Source: Euborellia annulipes (Eukaryota > Arthropoda > Insecta > Dermaptera > Anisolabididae). Taken from it: a stretch of DNA of 64,000 nt. Position numbers and translations under genes: made by a program. The stretch is taken from positions 1 to 64,000 of the forward strand of contig JAKCPI010005090.1 of the NCBI GenBank assembly GCA_023213315.1, in the 5' to 3' direction. Within the stretch, counting starts at the first letter, position 1. Each line of letters begins with the position of its first letter. Below, one piece after another: positions 56,701-64,000 of the stretch. The notes beneath the pieces are model-generated. The model made no database searches. It had not been told where the DNA came from and was given only the letters and a program-made list of their open reading frames with translations.

Positions 56701-57213
56701 CTCCTGAAGCCCCTTAAATTATTTTGAACCCACCAACCTACAAAGTCACAAAATGAAAGTTCATTAAAAAGGACCTACTGCTTTTTACAGGATTGTCCAA
56801 AACAGTTCCGAACCCGAGCCATGTGGCTGGAGCATACTCGCATCCACGGCGATATCCGTCCTTTTTCTTGCAACATCTGCGGTGCAGCTTTTCGTCGATC
56901 ATTTGCTTTAAAAAACCATCGGCTGATTCACACTGGCGATCGACCCTTTGTTTGTAACATATGTGGTCGAAATTTTAGAATTCGTCAAGATTTGGTTAAA
57001 CATCAAAGAACCTGTCATCAAACGATCGAGGAGAAAACAGAAGAAAATAGCTTGGATTCAAATTCCTTAATATCATTACCTGCCAATATTTGTAGTCTAT
57101 GTGATCAAGAATTTGCAAATTTAAATGATTTTTATTCTCATATACGTAAAGTTCATGAAGATATCTATTTTGATGATACTTTTGATGACAAATTAAATGA
57201 ATTTAATAATTAA
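38982..57213 (+). CDS. ZAD / AT-hook / C2H2 zinc-finger protein
   Basis: Nine exons join in phase with GT/AG borders: 38982-39404, 40933-41069, 42356-42683, 47697-48080, 52372-52755, 53164-53723, 55014-55155, 56286-56510 and 56791-57213 (TAA). They encode about 1001 residues. A ZAD spans exons 1-2 (KLCRLCTGS ... ICKMCVKEL), a zinc-binding dimerisation module typical of arthropod transcription factors. Exon 3 adds two AT-hooks (KRGRPKS and KRGRPRKD). Exons 4-9 hold about 19 C2H2 fingers, and fingers at the exon 7/8 and 8/9 joins are split by introns. The late run keeps TGEKP-like linkers (HTDERPYAC, HTGDRPFVC). It should act in the nucleus as a DNA-binding regulator or chromatin-architecture protein. 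ATG 38982 has a good context (AAAATGGC). I cannot name an orthologue. Confidence 0.9.
39405..40932. other. Intron 1 of the zinc-finger gene
   Basis: AT-rich, with one self-complementary pair (AACCCAAGAAATATA near 40739 against TATATTTCTTGGGTT near 40656) that forms a small hairpin element. No coding sequence is seen. Confidence 0.5.
41360..41490 (+). repeat. TTCTGGAAGG repeat with hammerhead-like tail
   Basis: ATGTTCTGGAAGGATTCC opens the unit, which continues through TTTTCTCAGGTTCAGACCAAGAAGAG to CCAGAAACGTCGAG. Relatives with the same opening lie at 51700-51830, 53935-54000 and (inverted) 43985-44050, usually next to TA repeats. From 41500 to 42050 the intron is AT-rich with (TA)n tracts. 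Confidence 0.45.
42059..42298 (+). mobile_element. Retroposed repeat with long target duplication
   Basis: About 220 bp of G+C-rich sequence (CACGAGCTACCCAAGCT, CAACAGGCGTCAGACCGTGC, CCCCGCAATGCGGGAATAGG) is bracketed by AGCCCATTCCTTCCTAATG at 42062-42080 and 42278-42296. A target duplication of about 19 bp implies LINE-type retroposition. A second, inverted and diverged copy is at 51885-52115. This copy ends 57 bp before the acceptor of zinc-finger exon 3. Confidence 0.6.
43430..43745 (-). repeat. R1 3' half, inverted
   Basis: Begins with TACTTTCTCTTAGC and TA repeats, then GATGGATATACCCGTTTTGA, a GTCTGTCTGTG run and the inverse AGCTAGGAGGTTGAAATTTT block. It lies in the long intron 3 of the zinc-finger gene. 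The DNA between 42690 and 43430 is AT-rich without features. Confidence 0.6.
44141..44170 (+). ncRNA. Isolated hammerhead-like core
   Basis: CTGATGATGGAATTAAGCTA followed by TCGAAACTGC has the CTGATGA and GAAAC boxes, separated by a short, poorly paired segment. No GTC follows directly. It lies after a TA tract and a TTCTGGAAGG-type repeat. Activity is doubtful. Confidence 0.3.
44560..44745. repeat. Inverted-repeat element, copy 2
   Basis: AAAAGGTAGGTACCTGC at the left and CGGTTCCTATCTTTTTCG at the right are loosely inverted. The tail TATGTTTTTCATAATTACTT and the GGTGCGACTCC motif match copy 1 at 5795-6050. From 44750 to 45100 I see nothing. Confidence 0.45.
45105..45300. mobile_element. Foldback with hammerhead-like core
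   Basis: Arms at about 45110-45180 and 45195-45265 mirror each other (GAGACTCTGCTCC-type ends, GGGCCGACGTTTCGGTCTCG against CGAGACCGAAACGTTGGCCC). A central GATCTTAGATGGCC is diverged from CTGAAGATGG. The outer end CTCAACAGCCACAAC is the shared family terminus. Confidence 0.55.
45770..45895 (+). repeat. tRNA-derived SINE
   Basis: CGGGTTTGGCGTAGTTGGTA opens a tRNA-like head whose B box is partly decayed (GGTCTCGGATCCCAGGC). The tail is the family's ATTCCGATGATTTGAGTACC, AAATGGCTTAAATAAGAATG and CCTGGACCCCCAATAGATA. It is in zinc-finger intron 3. Confidence 0.65.
45985..47070. mobile_element. Foldback rich in TCAATTG, with a nested foldback
   Basis: Outer arms pair AATTGATGTATTCAACTATC (45979) with GATGGTTGAATACATCAATC (47050) and GTAGTGTTCGCGCCC with GAGCGAACACTAC. 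Inner arms at 46505-46715 and 46770-46950 are packed with TCAAT and, inverted, ATTGA. The centre is near 46735. A separate foldback (46085-46330) sits inside the left arm. Confidence 0.6.
46085..46330. mobile_element. Nested foldback with hammerhead-like cores
   Basis: Arms at 46115-46185 and 46225-46297 match closely (CCAAATTGGGATTGTCCAGT inverted at 46252). The minus strand at 46203-46169 reads CTGAAGATGGCC, a loop, then GGCCGAAACGTC, one of the best-paired cores in the window. The plus strand also has AGGTCGAAACGTC. Confidence 0.6.
47270..47525 (-). repeat. tRNA-derived SINE-like repeat
   Basis: On the minus strand, GGCATCTTAGGCCATAGAG is followed by an A-box-like GTGGCTTATCGGATAAGC and a B-box-like GAGTTCGGACCCGGC. 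It is markedly G+C-richer than the flanks. The GGCATCTTAGG start is shared with the fragment at 1240-1420. Confidence 0.5.
48420..48625. mobile_element. Foldback with hammerhead-like core
   Basis: Arms at 48425-48487 and 48528-48595 mirror each other (GCAGCCAAAAAAGAAAATTC and GAATTTTCTTTTTTTGGCTG, and the inverse pair AATCAGCCGGAGAC and GTCTCCGGCTGATT). Between them is CTGAGGATGGTTTGTAATAA, then ACCGTAACGTCTCC, a core in which GAAAC has become GTAAC. The outer end is CACAGCCACAACC. Confidence 0.6.
48868..49320 (+). repeat. R1-related repeats, rearranged
   Basis: Two partial R1 openings (TCTAATGTGACTGG, GTGCTTGTCATATCAGATTT) alternate with two CACACACTCC-type runs and two GGCAACT(C/T)AGG(T/C)(T/C)ATATAAGAC segments. 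Pieces of the SINE tail (TTTAAGCCATTTGG) are also present. It is in zinc-finger intron 4. Confidence 0.4.
49325..49598. mobile_element. hAT-like MITE
   Basis: CAAGGACGGATACAAGG and CTGGATCCGCCCTTT are diverged inverted termini. The flanks ATTTATAG and ATTTATAT differ at one of eight positions. Body motifs GGGGGTAATTACCCCC and TATTCTGGC are shared with the copies at 59814 and 60950. Confidence 0.7.
49618..49755 (-). repeat. tRNA-derived SINE
   Basis: On the minus strand the head reads GGGCTTGGCGTAGTTGGTAG, AGCGCCTGCCTTGTATGCCA, then the B-box region GGGGTTCGGATCCC. It ends with the family tail. This is the best-preserved SINE copy in the window. An R1 fragment with terminal hairpin follows at 49760-49920. 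Confidence 0.65.
50710..50944. mobile_element. hAT-like MITE
   Basis: CACAAGCCGTCCCAGG and CTTGGGACAGCCACTG are imperfect inverted termini. ATCCTCTA is duplicated exactly at 50702-50709 and 50945-50952. The DNA from 49920 to 50700 and from 50960 to 51690 is AT-rich intron with no feature I can support. Confidence 0.8.
51700..51830. repeat. TTCTGGAAGG hairpin repeat
   Basis: GTTCTGGAAGGTTTCCGCG starts the unit. AAAGATAAGTTTTCTCGGGT is mirrored by ACCCGAGAAAACTTATCTTT, with the GTCGC-bearing hairpin between them. (TA)n tracts flank both sides. Confidence 0.55.
51885..52115 (-). mobile_element. Retroposed repeat, second copy
   Basis: On the minus strand it reads AGCTACCCGAGCT, CAACAGGCGTCAGACCGTGC and CCCCGCATTGCGGGAATAAG, the same order as the copy at 42059. 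TA tracts lie on both sides and no clear target duplication is seen. Confidence 0.5.
54004..54217. mobile_element. TA-flanked MITE, family T, copy 3, nested
   Basis: GAGTGAGGGACAATATTAAG opens and GGGACTTTATATTGACCTCA with CTG closes it, between TA dinucleotides. It splits a TTCTGGAAGG-type repeat, whose two halves are at about 53935-54003 and 54218-54290. Confidence 0.75.
54540..54945 (+). repeat. R1 fragments with decayed MITE
   Basis: R1 blocks (TTTTATTCAAAAGCT, ATCAAATTTCATCCTCGTAG, TTCTTGAGATATTTTG, CCTCAAAACGTG) lead to a G/C-rich insert. That insert is bounded by CAGAGGCGTCATTTGGG and CCAATGACTCTG, which matches the hAT-like MITE at 28748. A short AAGATAAAGTAAAAA end follows. Confidence 0.45.
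55200..55615. mobile_element. Foldback with two hammerhead-like cores
   Basis: Arms at 55203-55385 and 55403-55590 are near-perfect inverted copies. Both carry the core: plus 55486-55520 reads CTGAAGATGGAC, a loop, then GTCCGAAACGTC, and the minus partner is at 55304-55266. The centre is only about 20 bp. It starts some 45 bp after the donor of zinc-finger exon 7. Confidence 0.7.
55765..55955. repeat. Short inverted repeat
   Basis: TATATACATCGCTAATGTAA and GCGAAGGAAATTTATATAAT are mirrored by ATATAAATTTCCTTCACCGC and TTACATACGCGATGTATATA around a centre near 55850. It is a small hairpin-type MITE in zinc-finger intron 7. Confidence 0.6.
56076..56152 (+). repeat. tRNA pseudogene or SINE head
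   Basis: TCTCTGGTCTAGTGGTAAGG carries an A box, and CCGTGGTTCAACTCCCGGCA a B box, at tRNA-like spacing. The acceptor arms pair poorly (GTCTCTGG against CCACATCC), so a functional tRNA is unlikely. It lies in zinc-finger intron 7. Confidence 0.5.
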
Positions 57214-57223
57214 TAACTTACTT

Positions 57224-58960
57224 TACGAGGGCCCGATAAGTACTTAGCCTCACAGCCTGATGGAGCCAGTATCGCAAGAGCAATTTACTATATATATATA
57301 CATGTATATGTATATATATATATTTCTTGTAGTGCATTCTCTTAGACGGCTACTGTCGAAATTTCAGCCGGATCAGACTCGTGGTTTTGTTTTGACCGCA
57401 CTTGGCTAAGAAAAAAGTGCTCTTCCACCATGATAACGCACCGGCTCACACCTCCGCCCTCGCCACGGCCAAATTGGTCGGATTGGGCTACGAACTGCCG
57501 CCCCATCCACCGTATTCTCCAGATTAGGCCTCGTGAGACTTCTTTTTGTTTCCAAACTTGATAAAGTCACTCGCCGGGCAGAAATTTAAGTCGAATGAGG
57601 AGGTCATCTCCGCCACGGAGCCCTACTTTGCAGACCTCGAGAAAACCCGCAACATGACCGCCTTCTGCGGCCCTTGTTGAGGTTTTTTTTTATTATTAAG
57701 TTTTATTTTATAAAATTTTATTAAATTTGTTAAATTAAAAAAAAAAATATTAAAAAAAAAAAAACTATTTTAAATTTCAATTTCCGGAGATCCGGAGCTA
57801 AATTAGAAATTATAATATACTTTGTACGATTAGCCGGGGATTTGAGTTGAGTGGCCGAACTTTTGGCTTGAGAGTCCGAGTGCGCACCGTCGTTTCCCAT
57901 TCTTTATTACACTCTCGAAGTGGCCACATCAAGGGGGCCCGCTTCCTGAGCAACCAGGCAACACTCTCAGCAACGGTGCTTGGCATTGGCACCGACCAGG
58001 CAATAACGAGGCTCTCTCAGGGTCCCAGTACCAAATTAACTGGCCGACCCCGAAGCACCAGCGGTCCTAGCTGCGCCAAAGGGTGGGAATTTCACGTACC
58101 CGACACCGGGGGTACTGCAACTCCAGTTCGCACCGAGACGGTCCGGGTCCGTGATTGCAGCAGGACAAAATTGCAGCACGGTCGGAACCACATCACCGGC
58201 ATCACCAGGCGCTCGGCTCAGAGGCTAAGGCCCTCAACCTCATCCTACTAAGGTTTTTTTTTTAATAAATTTTTAAAAAATAACCTCTCTCTTATTAACC
58301 CAACAAAAAAACCCTACCTTCACTGGGAAATTCTTACCCCCACTTGAACACAAATTTTCCCAGGGAGGCTTTCCCAATCAAAATTCTATTTAAATAAAGA
58401 GAATAACAAAAAAAAAAAAACAGAAAAAGTGGTTTCAAACCGAAACCTTTGAAAGAAAAAAAATTCTTAATTTACATCAAAACTAAAAAAAAAATAATAT
58501 CAAAACTTCAAAAAAAAAAACTTTAAACAAAACGTCAAAAAAATATATATCAAAACACCTAAAAAAATTAAAAAAAAAAAAAAATCTTAAAACGTCAAAA
58601 AAAAAAACTTTCTAAAAAAAATAAAATATTTAAAATATAAAAAAAAAAAAAAAAACCAAACTTGTACCAAAAAAAAATTAAATCGAACTTCAAGAAAAAA
58701 GACCGGGAAGGCCCAAGAAAGAAGACCGAGAAGACCCAGCAGAAGCAGAACAACTCTTCCTGAGTCAACACACCCCCCGTGCCAGATTATACACCCTGGA
58801 TACGCTTCGAACGTATTTTTCAGAAGGGTTAAAAAAGTTGGAGCATCGCTGGGTCAAGTGTATCGAACTAAGAGGAGACTATATTGAAAAATAAATCGCC
58901 ACTTTTCCAAAATTTTTGTTTTTCTTTTGTAGGCTAAGTGCTTATCAGACCACCCTCGTA
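57224..58960 (+). mobile_element. Mariner element, internally rearranged
   Basis: TACGAGGGCCCGATAAGTAC at the left and, inverted, TAGGCTAAGTGCTTATCAGA ending CCACCCTCGTA at the right are mariner-type termini flanked by TA. The transposase is partial. The N-terminal half is deleted, HHDNAPAHTS and PPYSPD (second and third catalytic aspartates) remain, a stop follows PD, and the C-terminus (EHRWVKCIELRGDYIEK) appears only at about 58845-58892. Between 57690 and 58790 lies unrelated sequence: a G+C-rich segment (57835-58252) and a homopolymer-rich segment (58240-58680). The element begins 11 bp after the zinc-finger stop codon and so forms that gene's 3' untranslated region. Confidence 0.75.
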
Positions 58961-59428
58961 TATTAGGGAAAAGATTGAATTAAAATTCTAAATGATCTTA
59001 GATTCTGAAAAAGTCATTAAAAAATCTTGTTTGATATTTTTTGTTTGATAAATAAAAAAATTTAATTACTTATTAGGAGTCGTCCACATATTACGTAACG
59101 CTTTAGGAGGGGGGAGGGGTAGAGGTCTGGACAAAACGTTACTAATTGTGACATGAGGGAATTTATAAAACTAAACCGGAGTTAGAAAAGATGGGATGAG
59201 AGGCGTATACTAAAAAAATTAAAAAAAAAAAAAAAAGTTAAATAAGATTCGCACCTAAAAAACAAAAACATAAATGATTTTCGCAACAGTGAAAAATGGA
59301 GTGATTGTTTGAGTCACGAGGGGAAATTTACTAGTGGCATGACAGGGGGGGACGGGGACTAGAATATCATCAAAAAAGGCGTGACGTAATATGTGCACGA
59401 CCCCTTAAAAAAAAAAATTAAATGGAGG

Positions 59429-59639
59429 TACAGTGAGGGACAATATTAAGTCCCACCCATGTGTTTTCTACTTTTGATTATTTCATTGTTTTTAAAAAAA
59501 TATGTATTTTTTAATGGAAATTTTCATGGTTCAAACCTAGAAAATTTCCAATAAAGATTTTCATTTTCTTTTATAAAAACGATAAAATAATCACAAGTAG
59601 AAAACGCATGGGTGGGACTCAATATTGTCCCTCACTGTA
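59429..59639. mobile_element. TA-flanked MITE, family T, copy 4
   Basis: CAGTGAGGGACAATATTAAG and CTCAATATTGTCCCTCACTG are near-perfect inverted termini between TA dinucleotides. The halves pair over at least 80 bp. This is the best-preserved copy of the family. Confidence 0.8.
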
Positions 59640-59813
59640 CTTCTATATACCGCTTTGGTGCTGACAAAGCTACTATTTTAAGGAAAAATCTCGACATATA
59701 AAATCTGGAATAGTTAATCAAACCAGATCTTTTTTGCCTATTATTTCTTAAACAGATAGAATGATTTGACAAGACTGTATGTTTTTTGTTGGTGGGCAAA
59801 CCGCCCCATGACC

Positions 59814-60078
59814 CAAGGGCGGATCCAGAGGTGTTTCTCGGGGGGGTAATCTGGTGTGACTCGTCGCACAGCACACTATTTTTTTTTAATTTCGGTAATT
59901 TAAAAGCGCATTCTGTATTTGTTTGCCAGAATATAAATACACATCAAATTTTTAAGTATTAATTTTAAAAATTTTACATTAAAAATAAATTTTTTTGCGA
60001 AAAAAAGGTATTTTTTCGAATCTCGGGGGGGTGGAATTACCCCCTTTACCCCCCCCCCTCCCCTTGTATCCGCCCTTG
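59814..60078. mobile_element. hAT-like MITE
   Basis: CAAGGGCGGATCCAGAGG and CCTTGTATCCGCCCTTG are inverted termini of a 265-bp element. CCATGACC is duplicated exactly (59806-59813 and 60079-60086). Its inner part includes the R1 opening AATCTGGTGTGACTCGTCGC, so the MITE body and R1 share sequence. From 60090 to 60940 there is AT-rich DNA with one G+C patch (60090-60210) and no gene. Confidence 0.85.
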
Positions 60079-60949
60079 CCATGACCTAAAACCGAACCCA
60101 GGATTTCCAGCCTTTCTGGGGCATTGGTGTGTTAATCTTTGCCCCAGGCCACAGGTCCCTCGACCTCCTGGGTTCGATTTCGGGGCCCAAGGGGCGCTTG
60201 GCCCTCCAACAAAAAATATACTCACAGTCGTATCATATATATCTATGACTAGTTAAGTCCAAATAGAGGTATATTGAATACCAATATCTTATTCAAATAT
60301 AGGCCTATATAGATCTCGAAAAATATTTAACATAATTATTTGTATTATAACTCTCCTGATTATATTTATAACATCAGCCATCTAGACCAACTTTTTATAT
60401 AATGATATTTGTCTAAATCTTAAATTAATTATGATAATAATAAAGATTTTTTTATAAATATTTATTTTTAATCTTTTCATCTCCATAATATTTTAAAGAA
60501 TTGTTTGTATAAATGGCAGGGGCATTTATATAAATTTATATTTGGATATATTTTTTTTTTTTTTTAAGAAAATGTGGGACTGGAAAAAATGAAATACAGT
60601 GATGGAAATACTTTTACGAACAGCCCATTATTTTCAGAAAAATTATTTAAAAATATATTTGACTTATGATATAACATTAAAAAAACAATTTTAGTAATCT
60701 TTTGACTTTACACTTGGTTTAATTAAGCAAAATAATCGGTCATTCATTGAATTAACTAATTTGATATTGTATTTTGCTCAACATTTTTCCACGCTTCTAA
60801 AATTGCACCCGTTGCTTATTGTTGGCGTAATTACGTCTAATAATTATACACACATGTTTTCCAGTGGATTTAGTTCGGGGCTGCACGCTAGCAACAGTAA
60901 AACTTGAACATGCTGTTGTTTTAACCACAAGAAAAAAGTCATTGCCATT

Positions 60950-61345
60950 GGGCCAAGGAGGAGGGGGGACATAGGGGGTAATTACCTCCCCCACCACCGG
61001 AGATTCGAGAAAAATATTTTTTTTTGTGAAAAAATTGTATTTTTAATATAAAATTTTAAAAACTAATACTTAAAAATTTGATTTGTATATATATTCTGGC
61101 AGGGGTGTAACGAGGGCGTGGCAAAACAGGCGCCCGCCACGGGCGCAACTGGACTGAGGGCGCCAAACAAAGGGGACCTGTTTTTATTTACCAACATTTT
61201 AATCAATGAGGCGCTACGGGGGAGAAGGCAAATGGCCCCCGACAATTATATCAGCCCCCCTCTCCCAAAGGGCCTCACTGATTATGTTGGTGGTAAATAA
61301 AAACCTCGTGCAACTCACAACTTGTAGGGAGGGGGAGCGGAAATT
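60950..61345. mobile_element. Truncated hAT-like MITE joined to a second element
   Basis: Up to 61099 the sequence follows the 59814 and 49325 family (GGGGTAATTACC, TATATATTCTGGC). At 61100 it breaks into CAGGGGTGTAACGAGGGCGT and a G+C-rich stretch (GCGCCCGCCACGGGCGC) that ends near 61345. I cannot locate the far terminus of the second element. Confidence 0.4.
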
Positions 61346-61449
61346 TACTTATTCACGGGAGAGGGCAATTTAGAATTTGAAATATCATTTTATATATTTT
61401 ACAAAAATAAAAAAAAAAATTTAATTAGAAGGGAAACAGTTTTTATTAA

Positions 61450-61627
61450 TTATTTCAAGATAAGGAATTTTACTGTTCGGTTGATGTTCAATGTGTTAAG
61501 AGAATTTGTACATATAAATAAATAGTTAAATAGTTAAATAGTTTAAATGTGAAAATTATAACAAAATAAATCAATATTTCATTTTTTTGATTTTATTTTA
61601 AAGTAAAATTCCTTATCTTGAAATAAT
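61450..61627. repeat. Hairpin repeat
   Basis: TTATTTCAAGATAAGGAATT then TTACT is mirrored by GTAAAATTCCTTATCTTGAA then ATAATTT. It immediately abuts the A-run that starts the second 1.32-kb palindrome. Confidence 0.6.
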
Positions 61628-61629
61628 TT

Positions 61630-62949
61630 AAAAAAAAAGTGCAGGAGGTGGATTTGAACTCGCGAAGTTTGGTAACGTGAGAATGGAAAAAAATATAGAT
61701 TTCTTGATGACGAATTAACCACCTGAGCCAACGTTTACTTATTTATGTTAAGGACAAATAAGCCATATAAGAAACATAAAATAAAAGAAGTAATAAAAAA
61801 ATTTTAATATTTCACATATGATATATCATTTTTCATTATTTTTTATGCTGATTAATAATTTATAACCAAAATTCCAAAAACATGCATAGTTTTCAAATAA
61901 TTCAATGGACAAACGTCAGATTGTTTATGCCTTGATGTATTTAAACCAAAAACTCTATCTAGCATATGATACATGTCATTAAATCTTGAATTCCCCCTGA
62001 TTCCAGAGAACTAAAGCCCTTTTAATTATATGATCTAATTTGGGAGTTATTGGCGATCAAAGTTAAGCTTATTTTCGACATCAACATTCAATTTTCTATA
62101 TTATCGAAAAAGCTTATTTAGCATTGTCTGATTAAAACCAAATTTTTACCAGAGATTTATAATTAATAAATGAGTTTTTTTCTAAAGTTTCATTGAGATT
62201 GGTAAAGAAATAAATAAAATATTCACTATTTTGTAAATTGAGTTTTAGAATTTGGGATCTCAAATGCAAGCCTAGAGCCGGTTCATAGACGGCTCTCTTT
62301 ACACATCCGGGATCCCGAATTCTAAAACTCAATTTACAAAATAGTGAATATTTTATTTATTTCTTTACCAATCTCAATGAAACTTTAGAAAAAAACTCAT
62401 TTATTAATTATAAATCTCTGGTAAAAATTTGGTTTTAATCAGACAATGCTAAATAAGCTTTTTCGATAATATAGAAAATTGAATGTTGATGACATTAAGG
62501 TCGAAAATAAGCTTAACTTTGATCGCCAATAACTCCCAAATTAGAACATATAATTAAAAGGGCTTTAGTTCTCTGGAATCAGGGGGAATTCAAGATTTAA
62601 TGACATGTATCATATGCTAGATAGAGTTTTTGGTTTAAATACATCAAGGCATAAACAATCTGACGTTTGTCCATTGAATTATTTGAAAACTATGCATGTT
62701 TTTGGAATTTTGGTTATAAATTATTAATCAGCATAAAAAATAATGAAAAATGATATATCATATGTGAAATATTAAAATTTTTTTATTACTTCTTTTATTT
62801 TATGTTTCTTATATGGCTTATTTGTCCTTAACATAAATAAGTAAACGTTGGCTTAGGTGGTTAATTCGTCATCAAGAAATCTATATTTTTTTCCATTCTC
62901 ACGTTACCAAACTTCGCGAGTTCAAATCCACCTCCTGCACTTTTTTTTT
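61630..62949. mobile_element. 1.32-kb palindrome with tRNA-like ends, copy 2
   Basis: Length, arms and outward tRNA-like ends match copy 1 (37058-38377). The arms differ at only scattered positions. The central loop (about 62255-62312) is the reverse complement of the loop in copy 1, yet the sequence beyond the right T-run (AAAATCATATTATCAATTTC) is the same in both copies and on the same side. Confidence 0.75.
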
Positions 62950-63419
62950 AAAATCATATTATCAATTTCCTTTCATTTTTAATGGTAACTTATAATTTCA
63001 TTTATCTGTCATTATAACGAGAGAAAAGATTTGTGGAATATAAATTTTGGTGACCCCATGTTTAGGATATTTTGACAAATTTTTAAATTTTAACTTTTTT
63101 TTTTTATTTATGTTGGCATGCTACAGGCGCTTCTTACTCTTGTTACGGCACTGAATTCTGGTTAGATATGGAAAAGACTTAAAAAAAAAAAAAAAAAAAA
63201 AAAAAACGAAAACATTGAAGTATAATAGGCCTACACAATAATAAAGCTGAAACAAGTGCTTGCATTTGACATCATTGAAAATATATTTTAATTTACAAAA
63301 GTTCATAATATATATAATATATTTTGTTAAATTACAAATTATATTAAATGGATTTGTCCTTAATTACAATTATTTAATTTTTAAATCAAATGATAAGTTA
63401 ACTTGACATTTCTGTTTAG

Positions 63420-63960
63420 AGATGGCAGCACCTGCCGATCTTTTATGTTTTGATTGCATTCTTTGTAGAGTGAGCTACATGACAGCCCCCGACAATATGG
63501 CCGCAATAGAAACTCTTGTGTATACATGCTCTTATATTTGCCGGCTGTCACTTGACAACTAATCGACCTAAGTGAATTTGCTCAGTCGCGTTGCATTGTC
63601 CAACTGTCAGTGGTAGGGTTCCCATTGACCAGGATACCCGCCTTCTATAATGGCATCAGTAGAGAAAGCAAATAAGATCCAACGGCAGGATACGGGCATG
63701 GTGACGACGGCAACCAAGAAACCCTTGCTCAGCTTGTTCGGCCATCGCAACGAGTCCGTATACACGCCATGTTATTGGTAAGGTTGTCATCGGCCCCAGT
63801 TACGGCAATGCTATTTGACTTCGAACTTGTTGCTCGAGTGCAGCCGATCAATACCCCGGCATGCAGCAACGCCGCCATTATCACGCCCTGCTATCTGACT
63901 GCATGCGGATAACGCGCCTGGGCCCTTGACCTCCTCTTTTCTTTAATCATACTCTCCCAG
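63420..63960 (+). other. GC-rich block, possible CpG-type gene start
   Basis: G+C rises to around half here, against roughly 30% in the surroundings, and CG dinucleotides are frequent. No repeat family from the rest of the window is present. It surrounds the candidate exon at 63650. From 62960 to 63420 I see only AT-rich sequence and poly-A. Confidence 0.35.
63650..63777 (+). CDS. Candidate first coding exon (gene runs off the window)
   Basis: ATG at 63650 opens 42 codons (MASVEKANKIQRQDTG..., then KKPLLSLFGHRNES). They end at ATTG|GTAAGG, a good donor at 63777/63778, and an in-frame stop follows if it is not spliced. Codon third positions are mixed G/C, unlike the other genes here, but in keeping with the GC-rich block. 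A possible acceptor (ACTCTCCCAG) lies at about 63960. I do not recognise the peptide. Confidence 0.3.
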
Positions 63961-64000
63961 ATTAGACATTTTCATCCCATAACTCACTTAAACAAACTAC

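Noticed and set aside
57847..58251. 134-codon G+C-rich frame as a gene
   Set aside because: It is inside a disrupted mariner element, has arginine/serine/threonine-biased composition and matches no domain I know. I kept it as foreign sequence only.

Overview
This is eukaryotic nuclear DNA from an AT-rich, intron-containing and very transposon-dense genome. A C2H2 zinc-finger protein with an N-terminal ZAD domain, abundant mariner and hAT-type elements, and tRNA-derived SINEs point to an arthropod. A crustacean such as a parasitic copepod would fit, but that is inference only. There is no sign of bacterial, organellar or CRISPR sequence.

Three multi-exon protein genes can be rebuilt exon by exon with GT/AG borders and matching phases. 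(1) A minus-strand TspanC8-type tetraspanin occupies about 13453 to 5357. Six coding exons are found and the last one is not. (2) A plus-strand CCDC142 homologue occupies 18009-25611. Twelve exons including the stop are found and the 5' end is not. (3) A plus-strand ZAD/AT-hook/C2H2 zinc-finger gene occupies 38982-57213. Its nine exons form a complete frame of about 1001 residues, behind a CRE/CCAAT promoter. Its stop codon lies 11 bp before a mariner element.

Between (2) and (3) I find a fourth gene on the minus strand, too split up to appear as a long ORF. Four small coding exons (29251 to 27951) splice into a 62-residue single-pass membrane protein. Two optional exons lie inside it, and including either would remove the membrane segment. 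A likely first non-coding exon sits at about 33021-33120. At the right edge, an unusually GC-rich block (63420-63960) may hold the first coding exon of a further plus-strand gene.

The rest is layered mobile DNA: hAT-like MITEs with 8-bp target duplications, TA-flanked MITEs with long inverted repeats, mariner remnants, SINEs, a high-copy 0.7-kb repeat (called R1 here), a decayed 1.4-kb DNA transposon and a 3.65-kb composite element. Large foldback (palindromic) elements stand out. At least a dozen foldbacks carry a small conserved core (CTGANGAT, stem, GAAACGTC) that resembles a hammerhead ribozyme. Two 1.32-kb palindromes end in outward-facing tRNA-like sequences followed by T-runs, and their central loops are inverted relative to each other. 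Three stretches (9100-9880, 19970-20400, 58240-58680) are homopolymer-rich and may be poor-quality consensus.
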